The notes beneath the pieces were generated by a model. It saw only the letters and a list, made by a program, of their open reading frames with translations, searched no databases and was not told the DNA's origin. A stretch of DNA of 64,000 bases from Sphingobacterium sp. UBA7855 (GTDB taxonomy: Bacteria > Bacteroidota > Bacteroidia > Sphingobacteriales > Sphingobacteriaceae), in the NCBI GenBank assembly GCA_002500745.1, contig DLST01000002.1, positions 248,001-312,000 on the forward strand. The letters are read 5' to 3'. This document shows positions 17,636 to 27,000 of the stretch, one piece after another. Positions within the stretch are counted from its first letter, which is position 1. Every line of letters begins with the position of its first letter. The position numbers and the translations under genes are program-made.

Positions 17636-18811
17636 TTCTCTTTTCAAGTCAAAAGAGACATATTTTTCATAATCGACTAATGACCTGACTGGTGTGGCTA
17701 AACTGTGAAGGAGATCGATGTACATTTTTGCTACTTTCTTCCACACAGTCTGCTCACCGTAACTGCGGGCTTTAAAGCGATGCCAAGCTAAAAGACGTTT
17801 TGAAGAGTACAATAAATTGATATTAGCACGCATTGCCTCTAAATCGTTAAAAGGCGTCAATATACCGCGTTCATCTTTTAATAAATCGCTGGCATGCCAA
17901 TATGGTGTAGAGATAACAGCAGCACCTGCTCCCACAGCGAATGACAGTGTTCCACTGCTGATTTGCTGTTCGTGAGGGTAGGGGGATAGATAGATATCGC
18001 ACGCGGTCAGATACTCTTTCAATTCATCATCTGTCAGAAATTTATCAATAAAAACAACTTTATCTTCCAAATTCAGTTGACTGATTAAATTTTGCAATTC
18101 AAAACGATAGGATTCTCCCTCATGAGCCAAAACATTAGGATGTGTCTTTCCGATGATCAGATATTTGAATCCAGGTAGATCGGTACCAGCTAGGGATTTT
18201 ATAGCATACTCCAATCCTTTACTCCTCCCAATCAGGCCGAAGGTCATCATGACAAAATTGTCTTGGAGACCTAATTTGTATTTTGCTAAACCTTGATTGT
18301 AATCAAACAGCGGAACACCATGTGGTATAAATTTAATCTTACCCGCTTGCGCTGGATCAAATTGCTCTTTCAATAATTCGACCCCTTTCGGTGAAAGACT
18401 TACAACTGCCTGGGATTTCTCTAAAAGTAATTCCATAATTTCTTTTTGCTGCAACGATGGTGTCTGCAAAATAGTATGAAATATTGTTAATAATGGTATG
18501 GTGAGGTTGTTTGCAATTTGTGTAATAAAAATACCATCAACACCGCCAAAGATTCCAAACTCATGTTGAATAATACAATAGTCGTATTCCTCATTGATAA
18601 GGCGGGCCGCTTGATGATAACTGTCCAGTCGATCTCTATGAATAACAAAGCGAACAGATTCGTCGAAATCCTCTACTCCATGTTTTGATAATGCGATAAG
18701 ATCAATATGGACGCTAGGATCTAACTCCATACCTTCTTTAAGGTCTTTGGTAAAGGTAGCCAGTCCACATTCTTGTGGTGGGCATGTACTTATAATTGCT
18801 ATTTTTTTCAT
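17630..18811 (-). CDS. GT4-type glycosyltransferase
   Basis: 393-residue GT-B glycosyltransferase (group 1). The start is MKKIAIISTCPPQECGLATF, the acceptor-side domain contains YDYCIIQHEFGIFGG, and the donor-side domain has MTFGLIGRSKGLEYAI, KYLIIGKTHP, the E/D region DIYLSPYPHEQQISSGTL, and GAAVISTPYWHA. Members use a nucleotide sugar to extend glycans or make disaccharides. No polysaccharide genes adjoin, so the product is unknown. Confidence 0.88.
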   Translation of the reverse strand: MKKIAIISTCPPQECGLATFTKDLKEGMELDPSVHIDLIALSKHGVEDFDESVRFVIHRDRLDSYHQAARLINEEYDYCIIQHEFGIFGGVDGIFITQIANNLTIPLLTIFHTILQTPSLQQKEIMELLLEKSQAVVSLSPKGVELLKEQFDPAQAGKIKFIPHGVPLFDYNQGLAKYKLGLQDNFVMMTFGLIGRSKGLEYAIKSLAGTDLPGFKYLIIGKTHPNVLAHEGESYRFELQNLISQLNLEDKVVFIDKFLTDDELKEYLTACDIYLSPYPHEQQISSGTLSFAVGAGAAVISTPYWHASDLLKDERGILTPFNDLEAMRANINLLYSSKRLLAWHRFKARSYGEQTVWKKVAKMYIDLLHSLATPVRSLVDYEKYVSFDLKREA

Positions 18812-19260
18812 AAAACTTAACCCTCCTTACTTGTATTTTGTACTTCTTCAACTGGAAGATCGAGAATGGCCATTAGCAACAAATAATATCCCTTTTCCAA
18901 TCCTATTTTTTTTGCTTTTATATCAATATTTTCCATATCAGTACGCGATTTTGAGTGTAATTATTTTGATGAGGATAAATCAAAATTTATACCCAAAGAC
19001 AGTGTGTAATGGCATATCCGTACTTTTTTACTTGAAATAGCGTAGCATAGTGATGCAACTACCGTAAAATTCAATATAACTCCGTATTTATAGCGTAGTA
19101 AAACTTGTTTTTGTCTTTGTAGCCATTCAACATTGACGTCAATACCTAATAACAATTGATAAGACATGTTGGATGTAGATTTTATAATACGATAATATCA
19201 GAAATTTTCAAACAATTTTGACCTTTGGCTCGTTGTGTTTTCAGTTAACATACTTAGTTC
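18812..19260. other. AT-rich intergenic region without recognised genes
   Basis: About 450 bases between the divergent glycosyltransferase and exonuclease III genes. It must contain both promoters. Short open frames exist (for example 18961-19167, minus) but have no recognisable motif or convincing start, and I do not call them. Confidence 0.6.
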
Positions 19261-20043
19261 ATGAAGATAGCAACTTATAATATAAATGGTATCAACGCGC
19301 GGCTTCCAGTCCTTTTAAGATGGTTGGCAGAAGAGTCGCCAGATGTGGTTTGTCTTCAAGAACTAAAATCGGCCCAGGAGCGTTTTCCGTTGAAAGAGAT
19401 AAGTGATCTTGGCTATCATGCCATTTGGCATGGCCAGAAAAGTTGGAACGGAGTTGCGGTGCTTTCGAAATACGAGATTGAAGAAATCACAAGAGTTCTC
19501 CCCGGAGATCCTGAGGATAATCAAAGTCGATATTTGGAAGTCATAATCCAAAACGTTGTCATATGTTGTATTTATCTACCGAATGGCAATCCTCTCCCAG
19601 GGGCCAAATATGATTACAAATTAAATTGGATAGAACGGTTGAACAAAAGGTCTAAAACACTTCTTAAGATGAATGTACCGGCTATTCTGATCGGTGATTT
19701 CAATATTATTCCAGGAGAGATAGACACCTATAAGCCAGAAAAATACAGCGATGATGCACTCTTTACAAAAGAAGTTAGGGAAGCTTTCAGTCTACTGCTA
19801 ACAGATGGATGGCAAGATGCTATACGTTCACTTTTTCCAGATAAGGAAGTTTATACCTTCTGGGATTATTTTAGGCATGCCTATGCTCGAAATGCAGGGA
19901 TGCGTATAGATCACATTCTTTTGAGTCCTTCGATTCAGGCTCGGTTAATGGAAGGTGGTATAGATCGCGATGTTCGTGGATGGGAGAAGAGTAGCGATCA
20001 TGCCCCTACATGGATTAGATTAAATAATAACACGAATGGCTAG
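19261..20043 (+). CDS. xth: Exodeoxyribonuclease III / AP endonuclease
   Basis: 260 residues, the standard length of ExoIII. It cuts at abasic sites and trims 3' ends in base-excision repair. Visible motifs are KIATYNINGINAR, CLQELKS (metal Glu), ILIGDFNIIP (Asp/Asn catalytic), MRIDHILLS and the final SSDHAPTW. Every catalytic element is present. It overlaps the Nudix gene by 8 bp, indicating translational coupling. Confidence 0.95.
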   Translation: MKIATYNINGINARLPVLLRWLAEESPDVVCLQELKSAQERFPLKEISDLGYHAIWHGQKSWNGVAVLSKYEIEEITRVLPGDPEDNQSRYLEVIIQNVVICCIYLPNGNPLPGAKYDYKLNWIERLNKRSKTLLKMNVPAILIGDFNIIPGEIDTYKPEKYSDDALFTKEVREAFSLLLTDGWQDAIRSLFPDKEVYTFWDYFRHAYARNAGMRIDHILLSPSIQARLMEGGIDRDVRGWEKSSDHAPTWIRLNNNTNG

Positions 20044-20503
20044 AAAACTTAATTGTAGTGCGGGACTATTATTGTATAAAGTGTATGAACAACAAATTTA
20101 TTTTTTCTTAGTACACCCTGGAGGACCATATTTTGCCAAGAAGGATGGGGGTTATTGGACTATTCCGAAAGGAGAGATCGATATTGCCGAAGATGCCCTC
20201 ACAGCTGCCAAAAGAGAGTTTATGGAAGAAACAGGATATGTGCCTGATGGAAAGTTTATGGAATTGCGTCCTATTCAACAGAAAGGAGGAAAAAAAGTAT
20301 TGTGTTGGGCAATTGAGGGAGATATGGATCCGCATAAACTCATCAGCAATACCTTTGCATTGGAATGGCCTCCTAGATCAGGAAAAATACAAATTTATCC
20401 TGAAGTGGATCGTGGCGCCTGGTTTACATTCACACAAGCCATCAAAAAGATAAACGAACGGCAAATCGATTTTTTAAAGCAAGTTATTGCTAATGTATTT
20501 TAA
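20036..20503 (+). CDS. NUDIX hydrolase
   Basis: 155 residues with a complete Nudix box running from PKGEID to REFMEETG, in the canonical Gx5Ex7REUxEExGU spacing. N-terminal SAGLLLYK and the VHPGGPYFAKKDGGYW loop resemble the branch with DUF-type NTP/diadenosine hydrolases. The reaction is cleavage of a nucleoside diphosphate linked to another moiety. Coupling to exonuclease III suggests a DNA or nucleotide maintenance role. Confidence 0.92.
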   Translation: MARKLNCSAGLLLYKVYEQQIYFFLVHPGGPYFAKKDGGYWTIPKGEIDIAEDALTAAKREFMEETGYVPDGKFMELRPIQQKGGKKVLCWAIEGDMDPHKLISNTFALEWPPRSGKIQIYPEVDRGAWFTFTQAIKKINERQIDFLKQVIANVF

Positions 20504-20690
20504 CTCTGTATCCAAAGTCTTTTGCTCTGCGACGGATCATCAAGAAAATTTTTAAGAATTTCGCGTTATAACATATTTATGAATTATATTTGATGAATAT
20601 CGCTCATTGAAGACGGGTCAGGTAAACAAAGGAACACAATGTGATAATGAATGAGCAGATAATGTTCAAAATTAGGGATTGGAGTAAAGT

Positions 20691-21062
20691 ATGGAAAACA
20701 AAACGGTTTTCATTTGTGATGATGATAGTACAATAGTTGACATGTTACAAATGCTTTTGGAAATGTCGGGTTACGACACAATTGTTGAGACAAATAGTCT
20801 TAATGCCTTAGAAGTGATCCGGGAAAATAGACCCGATGTCATTTTATTAGACCTATGGATGCCGATGCTTTCTGGAGATGAGTTGACAAAAAAAATTAGA
20901 GAAGATGAAGAACTGAAAGGACTGTTTGTAATATGCATATCCGCCAGTAAGGATGGAAAAGATGTGGCATTTCGAGCAGGGGCTAATCGTTTTATAGCAA
21001 AGCCATTTGATATCAATGACCTGCTAGAAGCAGTACAAAGTTCATCAAATGTCGATAGATAA
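20691..21062 (+). CDS. Single-domain response regulator (CheY-like)
   Basis: 123-residue receiver with no output domain. The acidic pocket is CDDDS (9-13), the phospho-acceptor D54 is in VILLDLWMP, followed by ISAS (Ser switch) and the Lys in AKPF. It has no adjacent kinase and is probably phosphorylated by a kinase elsewhere. It converges on the lipoprotein gene at 21173. Confidence 0.9.
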   Translation: MENKTVFICDDDSTIVDMLQMLLEMSGYDTIVETNSLNALEVIRENRPDVILLDLWMPMLSGDELTKKIREDEELKGLFVICISASKDGKDVAFRAGANRFIAKPFDINDLLEAVQSSSNVDR

Positions 21063-21098
21063 TTGCATAATTTAAACTTCGTTTCACCATAAAAATGA

Positions 21099-21135
21099 GG
21101 ATGTCCTGCAATTAAAATCAATCTGCAAGACATCC
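21099..21135 (-). terminator. Probable terminator between receiver and lipoprotein genes
   Basis: Arms 21099-21110 and 21124-21135 pair over 12 positions with one mismatch. On the minus strand the stem is soon followed by a CATTTTT run. It lies between convergent genes. Confidence 0.55.
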
Positions 21136-21172
21136 CCGATATCACAATTATTGTTATTATTTCTCCGCCGTA

Positions 21173-21643
21173 TTAAAGAGCAGCTTTTACTGCGGCGATA
21201 CAGTCGGATTGATATTTCATGATATTATCTTTATCCGAAGCTGATATTTTACCGTCAGCAACACTTTTTTCAATTTCGTTTTTGATATCTAACAACGATT
21301 TTTCTTTATCCAATGCTTTGTCAGCAGTTTCAGCGTTGATACGTTCTACCCAAGTTTTTCCAAGTTTTGTATAGAGCTCTTTTGCTTTATCATTGGAAAG
21401 AACAGGCGCAGCAACCGAAGCTATAGCAGCGTTTGCTGCTGCTTTATCCGAATAGACTACTGCTTCGGCATCCTTTGTAGCAGCGTCTTCAGAAGTCTTC
21501 ATCGCTTCTTCGTTCGCATCTGCCGCTTTTTCTTCCGCATGTTCCATATTTTCAGCCGCCTTTTCCTGTGGCGTCTGGTTATTACACGATGCTAACAATG
21601 TTAAAGCGGCTAGGGATGCAAATAATGTTTTGTTTGAAATCAT
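21173..21643 (-). CDS. Ala/Glu/Lys-rich lipoprotein
   Basis: 156 residues. A type II signal ends in LTLLASC at about residue 20, so the protein should be lipidated. The mature part begins with a long Ala/Glu-rich, probably coiled-coil segment (KAAENMEHAEEKAADANEEA), followed by a helical region with SLLDIKNEIEKSVADGKIS. No known family is recognised. The composition resembles stress-induced envelope lipoproteins. An ECF sigma gene lies immediately upstream on the same strand. Confidence 0.75.
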   Translation of the reverse strand: MISNKTLFASLAALTLLASCNNQTPQEKAAENMEHAEEKAADANEEAMKTSEDAATKDAEAVVYSDKAAANAAIASVAAPVLSNDKAKELYTKLGKTWVERINAETADKALDKEKSLLDIKNEIEKSVADGKISASDKDNIMKYQSDCIAAVKAAL

Positions 21644-21741
21644 AATATTCTTTATTTAGTGAAGTTTTTTAAATAACAAGATTTATCTGTAAATAGTTTT
21701 CTTTTTTATAATTTAACGAAGGTTTAATTAACGATAGCCTA

Positions 21742-22236
21742 TTAATGGTATACCGAAAGTTGTTTTTTCATCGTCTTACGAATAAAATGGATACGTGTTT
21801 TGATCGTTCCCTCGGGCATATTCATATATTCCGCGATTTCATAGTATTTAAATCCTTCCAGAAACATATTAAAAATTTCATAATTTTCATGTGAAAGTTG
21901 ATTTAACGCTTTCTGAATATCATCTAAAATAAACTTAGTTGTGCTTGCATTTGTCGAAGTAGATTCATTCATTACAAGGGACGCATACTCATGATGATAA
22001 TTTTCAGTCCTTTTCGTTTTTCTATAATGATTAATATAGATGTTCCGCATGATTACGTATAACCAAGAACCTACTTTTGGATTATGCATCAGCTTTTCAA
22101 TTGATTTTAATGCATTAACCATGGTGTCCTGTATGAGGTCATTCTTAATCTCAGGATCCGAGGTGAATTGTGAAGCGAAATTTTTGAGCAAACCTCTCTT
22201 TTCTCTAAAAAATGAATTTATTTCGATATGTTGCAT
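21742..22236 (-). CDS. ECF-type RNA polymerase sigma factor
   Basis: About 164 residues from the Met at 22236; a start at 22302 would add 22 residues absent from the paralogue at 36314. Region 2 includes LIQDTMVNALKSIE and SWLYVIMRNIYINHYRK, and region 4 includes ALNQLSHENYEIFNMFLEG and YMNMPEGTIKTRIHFIRK. No anti-sigma gene follows. It is strikingly similar to the sigma gene at 36314, so the two are duplicates in the same neighbourhood. Confidence 0.9.
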   Translation of the reverse strand: MQHIEINSFFREKRGLLKNFASQFTSDPEIKNDLIQDTMVNALKSIEKLMHNPKVGSWLYVIMRNIYINHYRKTKRTENYHHEYASLVMNESTSTNASTTKFILDDIQKALNQLSHENYEIFNMFLEGFKYYEIAEYMNMPEGTIKTRIHFIRKTMKKQLSVYH

Positions 22237-22555
22237 ATTGTTATTTAATAATCTTAATGAATACTGGTCAGTCAGTACAACAACAGTGCAGTTTTTTGTC
22301 AAAAATGCCTATTTATAAGCTTCTGCACTATCTTCAAGTAAATATCGCGGGATATGTGATTTATACTTAAATTTGCTTAGGTATTCTGATTATGAGTGTT
22401 ATAGATGCTGTAATTTTTTCCATTGTTTAAAAACATCCAAAAAACAAAACCGTATAAAACTTTTCCGAGTAGCGTTTTATCGCTAAACCAGTTTATCTAC
22501 GTTATTTATACGCTGACAAGTTGAAGGAACAACGTAATCGGATCGCTAATTTCAT

Positions 22556-22595
22556 ATACTTGTCTAGTTTGACATATATCGAACTAGACAAGTAT
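22556..22595. repeat. 14-bp perfect inverted repeat
   Basis: ATACTTGTCTAGTT (22556-22569) is exactly complementary to 22582-22595, with a 12-bp AT-rich spacer. There is no T-run, so it looks more like a protein-binding site or an RNA structure than a simple terminator. Confidence 0.75.
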
Positions 22596-22666
22596 CGAAC
22601 GTTCTTAAAAGGATTGATAGAATGAATAAATTTGAGGTGGGTGGTGCAGTGAATTTATATAATGAA

Positions 22667-22709
22667 TAGCAGCAATTCGGGCTTGTTCTAAAATTGTGAA
22701 TTGCTGCTA
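22667..22709. repeat. 12-bp perfect inverted repeat
   Basis: TAGCAGCAATTC (22667-22678) pairs with GAATTGCTGCTA (22698-22709) across 19 bases. It could form a hairpin in RNA from either strand. Confidence 0.7.
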
Positions 22710-22854
22710 ATAGATTTAAATCATTGCGCTATACAGAAGAATGCTGCAGGGGGGCGAATAAACACCTATTTCAATTTTTCCGATTTCAATTTTCCTGACT
22801 ACGGAAGGAATGCTGTTGATTAGAATCCTGTCGAACAAGTCTTTCAGTGGTTTC

Positions 22855-23340
22855 TCAAGATGGAGTTATAGCTGTGTGATCGGCAGTATGATATTTTAGA
22901 TTCGTGTTAAAATTTTTTTCTGCCTTTTCTATCTCTCTTTCGCTTACAATTTTTCGCAGTGATTGGCTTGAAAATCTATTTTTGTTTTTGGTGTAATAAA
23001 TTTCAATTCCTTCTGAAACGCAGTAATCTCTCCCTGAAAAATCTACGGCCTTATACTCTTCACCTATAAAGTATTTGTGTACAGGAAGCGACTGAAGCAT
23101 ATCCGTAATATCATCATCAGACTCATACGGAATAATCTCGTCAACAAAGTGGCAGCCTTCTAATTTGATAAACCTTTCAACCATAGTTTGTGCAGCATCA
23201 TGATTATCGTTTTCTTGTCGTTTTGAGTCTGTCTTAAGACCTACAATAAGATAATCGCATTGACTCTTAGCTTCCTGAAGAGCCACAATATGGCCTACAT
23301 GCAACATGTCGAATACCCCAAATATAATACCTATTATCAT
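22855..23340 (-). CDS. Cytidylyltransferase-like nucleotidyltransferase, copy 2
   Basis: 161 residues of the TagD/RfaE-C cytidylyltransferase superfamily. It has GVFDMLHVGHI (HxGH, CTP binding), a central LIVGLKTD, and the RFSSQSLRK signature near residue 130. A tail of about 25 residues follows that the other copy shares only in part. It lies 15 bp after its paralogue, so the two form an operon. Activated-alcohol or sugar synthesis is the family theme; the substrate is unknown. Confidence 0.85.
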   Translation of the reverse strand: MIIGIIFGVFDMLHVGHIVALQEAKSQCDYLIVGLKTDSKRQENDNHDAAQTMVERFIKLEGCHFVDEIIPYESDDDITDMLQSLPVHKYFIGEEYKAVDFSGRDYCVSEGIEIYYTKNKNRFSSQSLRKIVSEREIEKAEKNFNTNLKYHTADHTAITPS

Positions 23341-23355
23341 ATGTTAATTGTTAAA

Positions 23356-23838
23356 TTATGCATTTATACGCTTCAAAGCGTAATTTGGTGCCTCATTTAT
23401 ACTCACTACAGCACCTTTGTTGTTTTTTTCTTTGGACGCAATTATTTTCCGTAAAGACGAACTCGAAAATCTATTTTCCCTTCTGTTGAAATATAGTTCT
23501 ATGCCTTTGTCTTCGCAATATTTTCTGCCTGTAAATGCTTTATCCATATATTCGTCTCCCAAAATGCGAACATGAACCTTAAACGATTGTAATACATCTT
23601 CTAAGTCCTGTTCAGTAGCATATGGTATAATCATATCAACGTGCTTGCACGCTTTCAACTGCATATAGCGTTCAAATACAGATTGGGTCGGCTTATTCTT
23701 TTCTGGGCGATCGAGAGTAGGATCTGTTTGTAATCCGCAGATCAAAAAGTCGCATTGTTCTCTGGCATCTTCGAGCATCTTAATGTGACCTGCATGAAGC
23801 AAATCAAAAGCAGAAAACGTAATTCCTATTTTTTTCAT
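23356..23838 (-). CDS. Cytidylyltransferase-like nucleotidyltransferase, copy 1
   Basis: 160 residues, first gene of the tandem pair. SAFDLLHAGHI gives the HxGH motif, LICGLQTDP the central strand, and RFSSSSLRK the C-terminal nucleotide motif. It closely resembles glycerol-3-phosphate cytidylyltransferases in layout. The high similarity with the next gene points to a local duplication. Confidence 0.87.
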   Translation of the reverse strand: MKKIGITFSAFDLLHAGHIKMLEDAREQCDFLICGLQTDPTLDRPEKNKPTQSVFERYMQLKACKHVDMIIPYATEQDLEDVLQSFKVHVRILGDEYMDKAFTGRKYCEDKGIELYFNRRENRFSSSSLRKIIASKEKNNKGAVVSINEAPNYALKRINA

Positions 23839-24027
23839 GTGTATAATATTTTTTAAACTGCAATTATTGAAGAAGTACTGTAAGAACGCAACTCACGCAA
23901 ATTCGTTTTAATTTTAAAATGTTTTTTTGCTTTACCGTTTTTTATAAATCATAACCTTTTTTTCTTAAAAATCCAATGAACTAAAATTGGCGAAAGATGT
24001 TCTGATTTAAAAAGATATCAGCAAGCC

Positions 24028-27000
24028 ATGCACACAACTAAAAAAGTGTCTATTAATACGCCACATACCACATACAGGATTCAGTTTCATAAAGATTTCA
24101 ACTTCTCAGACTTCAAAAGTGTAATTCCTTATCTCCGAGATCTAGGTATAGATACAATTTACGCTTCACCTATTTTCCAGTCGACTCCTGGGAGCATTCA
24201 TGGCTATGATGGTGTAAATTTTAATCGGATAAATAACGAGTTGGGTAATCTAGAAGATCTGAAATCGATTAAGGATCTATTGAATAAATACCAAATTAAA
24301 TGGTTACAAGACATTGTTCCTAACCATATGGCATTTCATCCAACAAATGAATGGCTTATGAATGTTCTGGAATTTGGTCAATCATCGAAATTTAGCACTT
24401 TTTTTGATACCTGTTATAGTGCAGGTTTGTTTGAGAAGGGCAAGTTGATGGTCCCTATATTGACAGATAATCTGGATGAAGCGATTTCAAAAAACGAAAT
24501 CATTATCATTTTTTTGGATAATAGTCTTCAGCTGTCTTATAAGGGAAACCGTTACCCAATTTCTCCTGAATCTTATAGTGTTATCCTCAAGGATTATTTA
24601 CAGGCTACACCATCTAATTTTGAGGGACTTTTGACTCAGATAAATACCGTTCAAGCCGATGGAGATCATGAAGAATGGAAAGTATTGCGTGCTCAAATTT
24701 TTAATAAACTGACGAAAAGAAAGTTAAAGAAAATTCTCGATCAATTTAATAGTAATTTGAATGATGTTGATGCGTTGGTCAACGCTCAACATTATGAACT
24801 TTGCCCTTGGTGGATCACAAACGAAAAAATAAATTTCAGACGTTTCTTTACAGTAAATGAACTCATTTGTTTAAATGTACAAGATGATAATGTATTCAAT
24901 GAATCCCATAAGCTGATAAAAACACTGGTTAAAGAGGGAGTGATTGACGGATTGAGGATTGATCATATCGATGGACTTTACAATCCGACCGCCTATCTGT
25001 ATAATTTGAGGAAGTCTGTTGGCTCAGCGACATACATAGTTGCTGAGAAAATATTGGAGCATGGAGAAGTGCTACCCCATGAATGGCCAATACAGGGAAC
25101 AACAGGGTACGACTTCTTATCGATGTGCAATAATGTCTTAACATCAAAATCTGGAAAGAAAATTTTAGATAAATATTATACCAAATTAGTTGGCAAAAAT
25201 TCATCTATTGCGGAACAACAATATTTAAAAAAGTCTGCAATTCTCAATAAACACATGCAGGGCGAGCTTGGAAACCTCACAAAGTTACTGTCAAGTATTT
25301 TACGTATTAATAGCAAAGTTAAAAAAAAACAGCTAAAAGATATTTTACAATCATTCTTATCATCTTTTCCTATTTACCGCGTTTACGATGATCACTTTCC
25401 GTTGTCTGCATCAACCTACAAATTGTTTTTATCAATTTTTGAAAAATTAACGCATATTTCTGAGCTTGACCAAACTCTGGTTAATCAGTTCAAGAATCTC
25501 TTTGAACAGGCACAGGTGAATTATCAGTCGGAAACCCAAAGTGTTCTGTTAGAATTTTTCATGCGTTGTATGCAATTGACAGGTCCTGTAATGGCGAAGG
25601 GGGTGGAAGATACTTTAATGTTTACGTATAACCGCTTTATTGGCCATAATGAAGTGGGCGATCATCCAGGGAATTGGGGTGTGAGTAAAAAGGAATTTCA
25701 TAAAATGATGCAGGAGCGCCAAATGAACTGGTCGCTGTCGATGAATGCAAGTTCGACTCACGATACCAAACGCGGTGAAGATGCGCGTAGTCGTCTTTTA
25801 GTACTAACCGCTATGGCGCAAAGGTGGATTAAAGAAGTGAAAATCTGGCACGATGTCGTGCGTAGCGAATATCCAAGAGATCTTCCGCATCCAAATGATG
25901 AATACTTTATCTATCAGTCTCTGGTCTCTTCTTTTCCCATGGAACAGAGTGATTCCAATATATCCTTAGCATTTGAAAAGCGCTTTTTAGACTACTTGGT
26001 TAAATATCTCCGAGAGGGGAAAGAACGATCTAGCTGGGAGAGTCCAAATGTGGACTATGAAACTTCTGTTCAGGAGTTTGCCACTTTCCTGCTGGACAAA
26101 GACCGTCCATTTTTTACCAGCTTTTATCAGTTCTTAGAAGTGGTGGCAGATTTTGGTGTCATAAATTCGCTTACTCAGCAAATTTTAAAGTTTGCTTGCC
26201 CTGGCGTACCTGACATCTATCAGGGTTCAGAGCTTTGGAACCATAGTTTTGTCGATCCGGACAATAGAAGACCCATAGATTATAAGCGTAGGAAGGAGAT
26301 TTTGTCTGCTATTGAAAATGGGGATAAAAAAATACTTATCCAAGATCTATGGAAAGATAGGTTTGATGGAAAAATTAAATTATGGTTAGTAAAAGAATTG
26401 GTGAAACTGCGTAAGGAACACCGTGCGCTCGCATCAGATGGTAGTTACGTGCCCCTTAAGGTAACTGGTCGCTTTCGCAATAATATTTTAGCATTCGCGC
26501 GTAGATCGGGTGAGGAATGGATAGTTGTAGTTGTTCCCTTAAATCTCGCAGAAACCGGCGATATCTCAGAATTTGTTCTTGGTTCGTTTGATTGGTCTGA
26601 TACGAAAATTCATCTGTTATCAAACCATTCCGTGGCCTGGAAGCATATCCTTACGGGATCACAGGGCGAAGGAATGGACATTGCTGTCAATACGATATTT
26701 TCGGATCTTCCAATGGCCATCATAAGTTATACGGATTGTCCACCTCAGCGGAGCTCGGGCATTTTGATGCATGTTAGTTCAATTCCATCTCCTTTCGGGA
26801 TAGGAAATTTGGGCGCAGAAGCTAGACGATTTGTGAAGCAACTTTACCGAAGCGGTCAAAGCTGGTGGCAAGTTCTTCCATTGGGCCCTACGGATGCTAC
26901 ACAATTCCATTCCCCTTATAGCACGCTGAGTAGCAGGGCCGGAAATCCATTATTCATAGATCTACGGGAGATGATAAAATTAGGTCTGCTCCAAAAGGAT

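Larger units (their letters stand above)
22303..22854. other. Intergenic region with two long inverted repeats
   Basis: About 550 bases with no supported gene. It holds a 14-bp perfect inverted repeat (22556-22569 with 22582-22595, 12-bp spacer) and a 12-bp perfect inverted repeat (22667-22678 with 22698-22709). A tiny frame from 22622 (MNKFEVGGAVNLYNE) resembles the first residues of DUF2158-like proteins but stops at once. Confidence 0.6.

Noticed and set aside
18961..19167. Possible 68-residue minus-strand gene
   Set aside because: No recognised motif, no convincing ribosome site, and composition like the surrounding AT-rich spacer.
22622..22669. 15-codon frame MNKFEVGGAVNLYNE resembling a DUF2158 start
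   Set aside because: The frame ends at once and nothing homologous follows; recorded only within the intergenic note.
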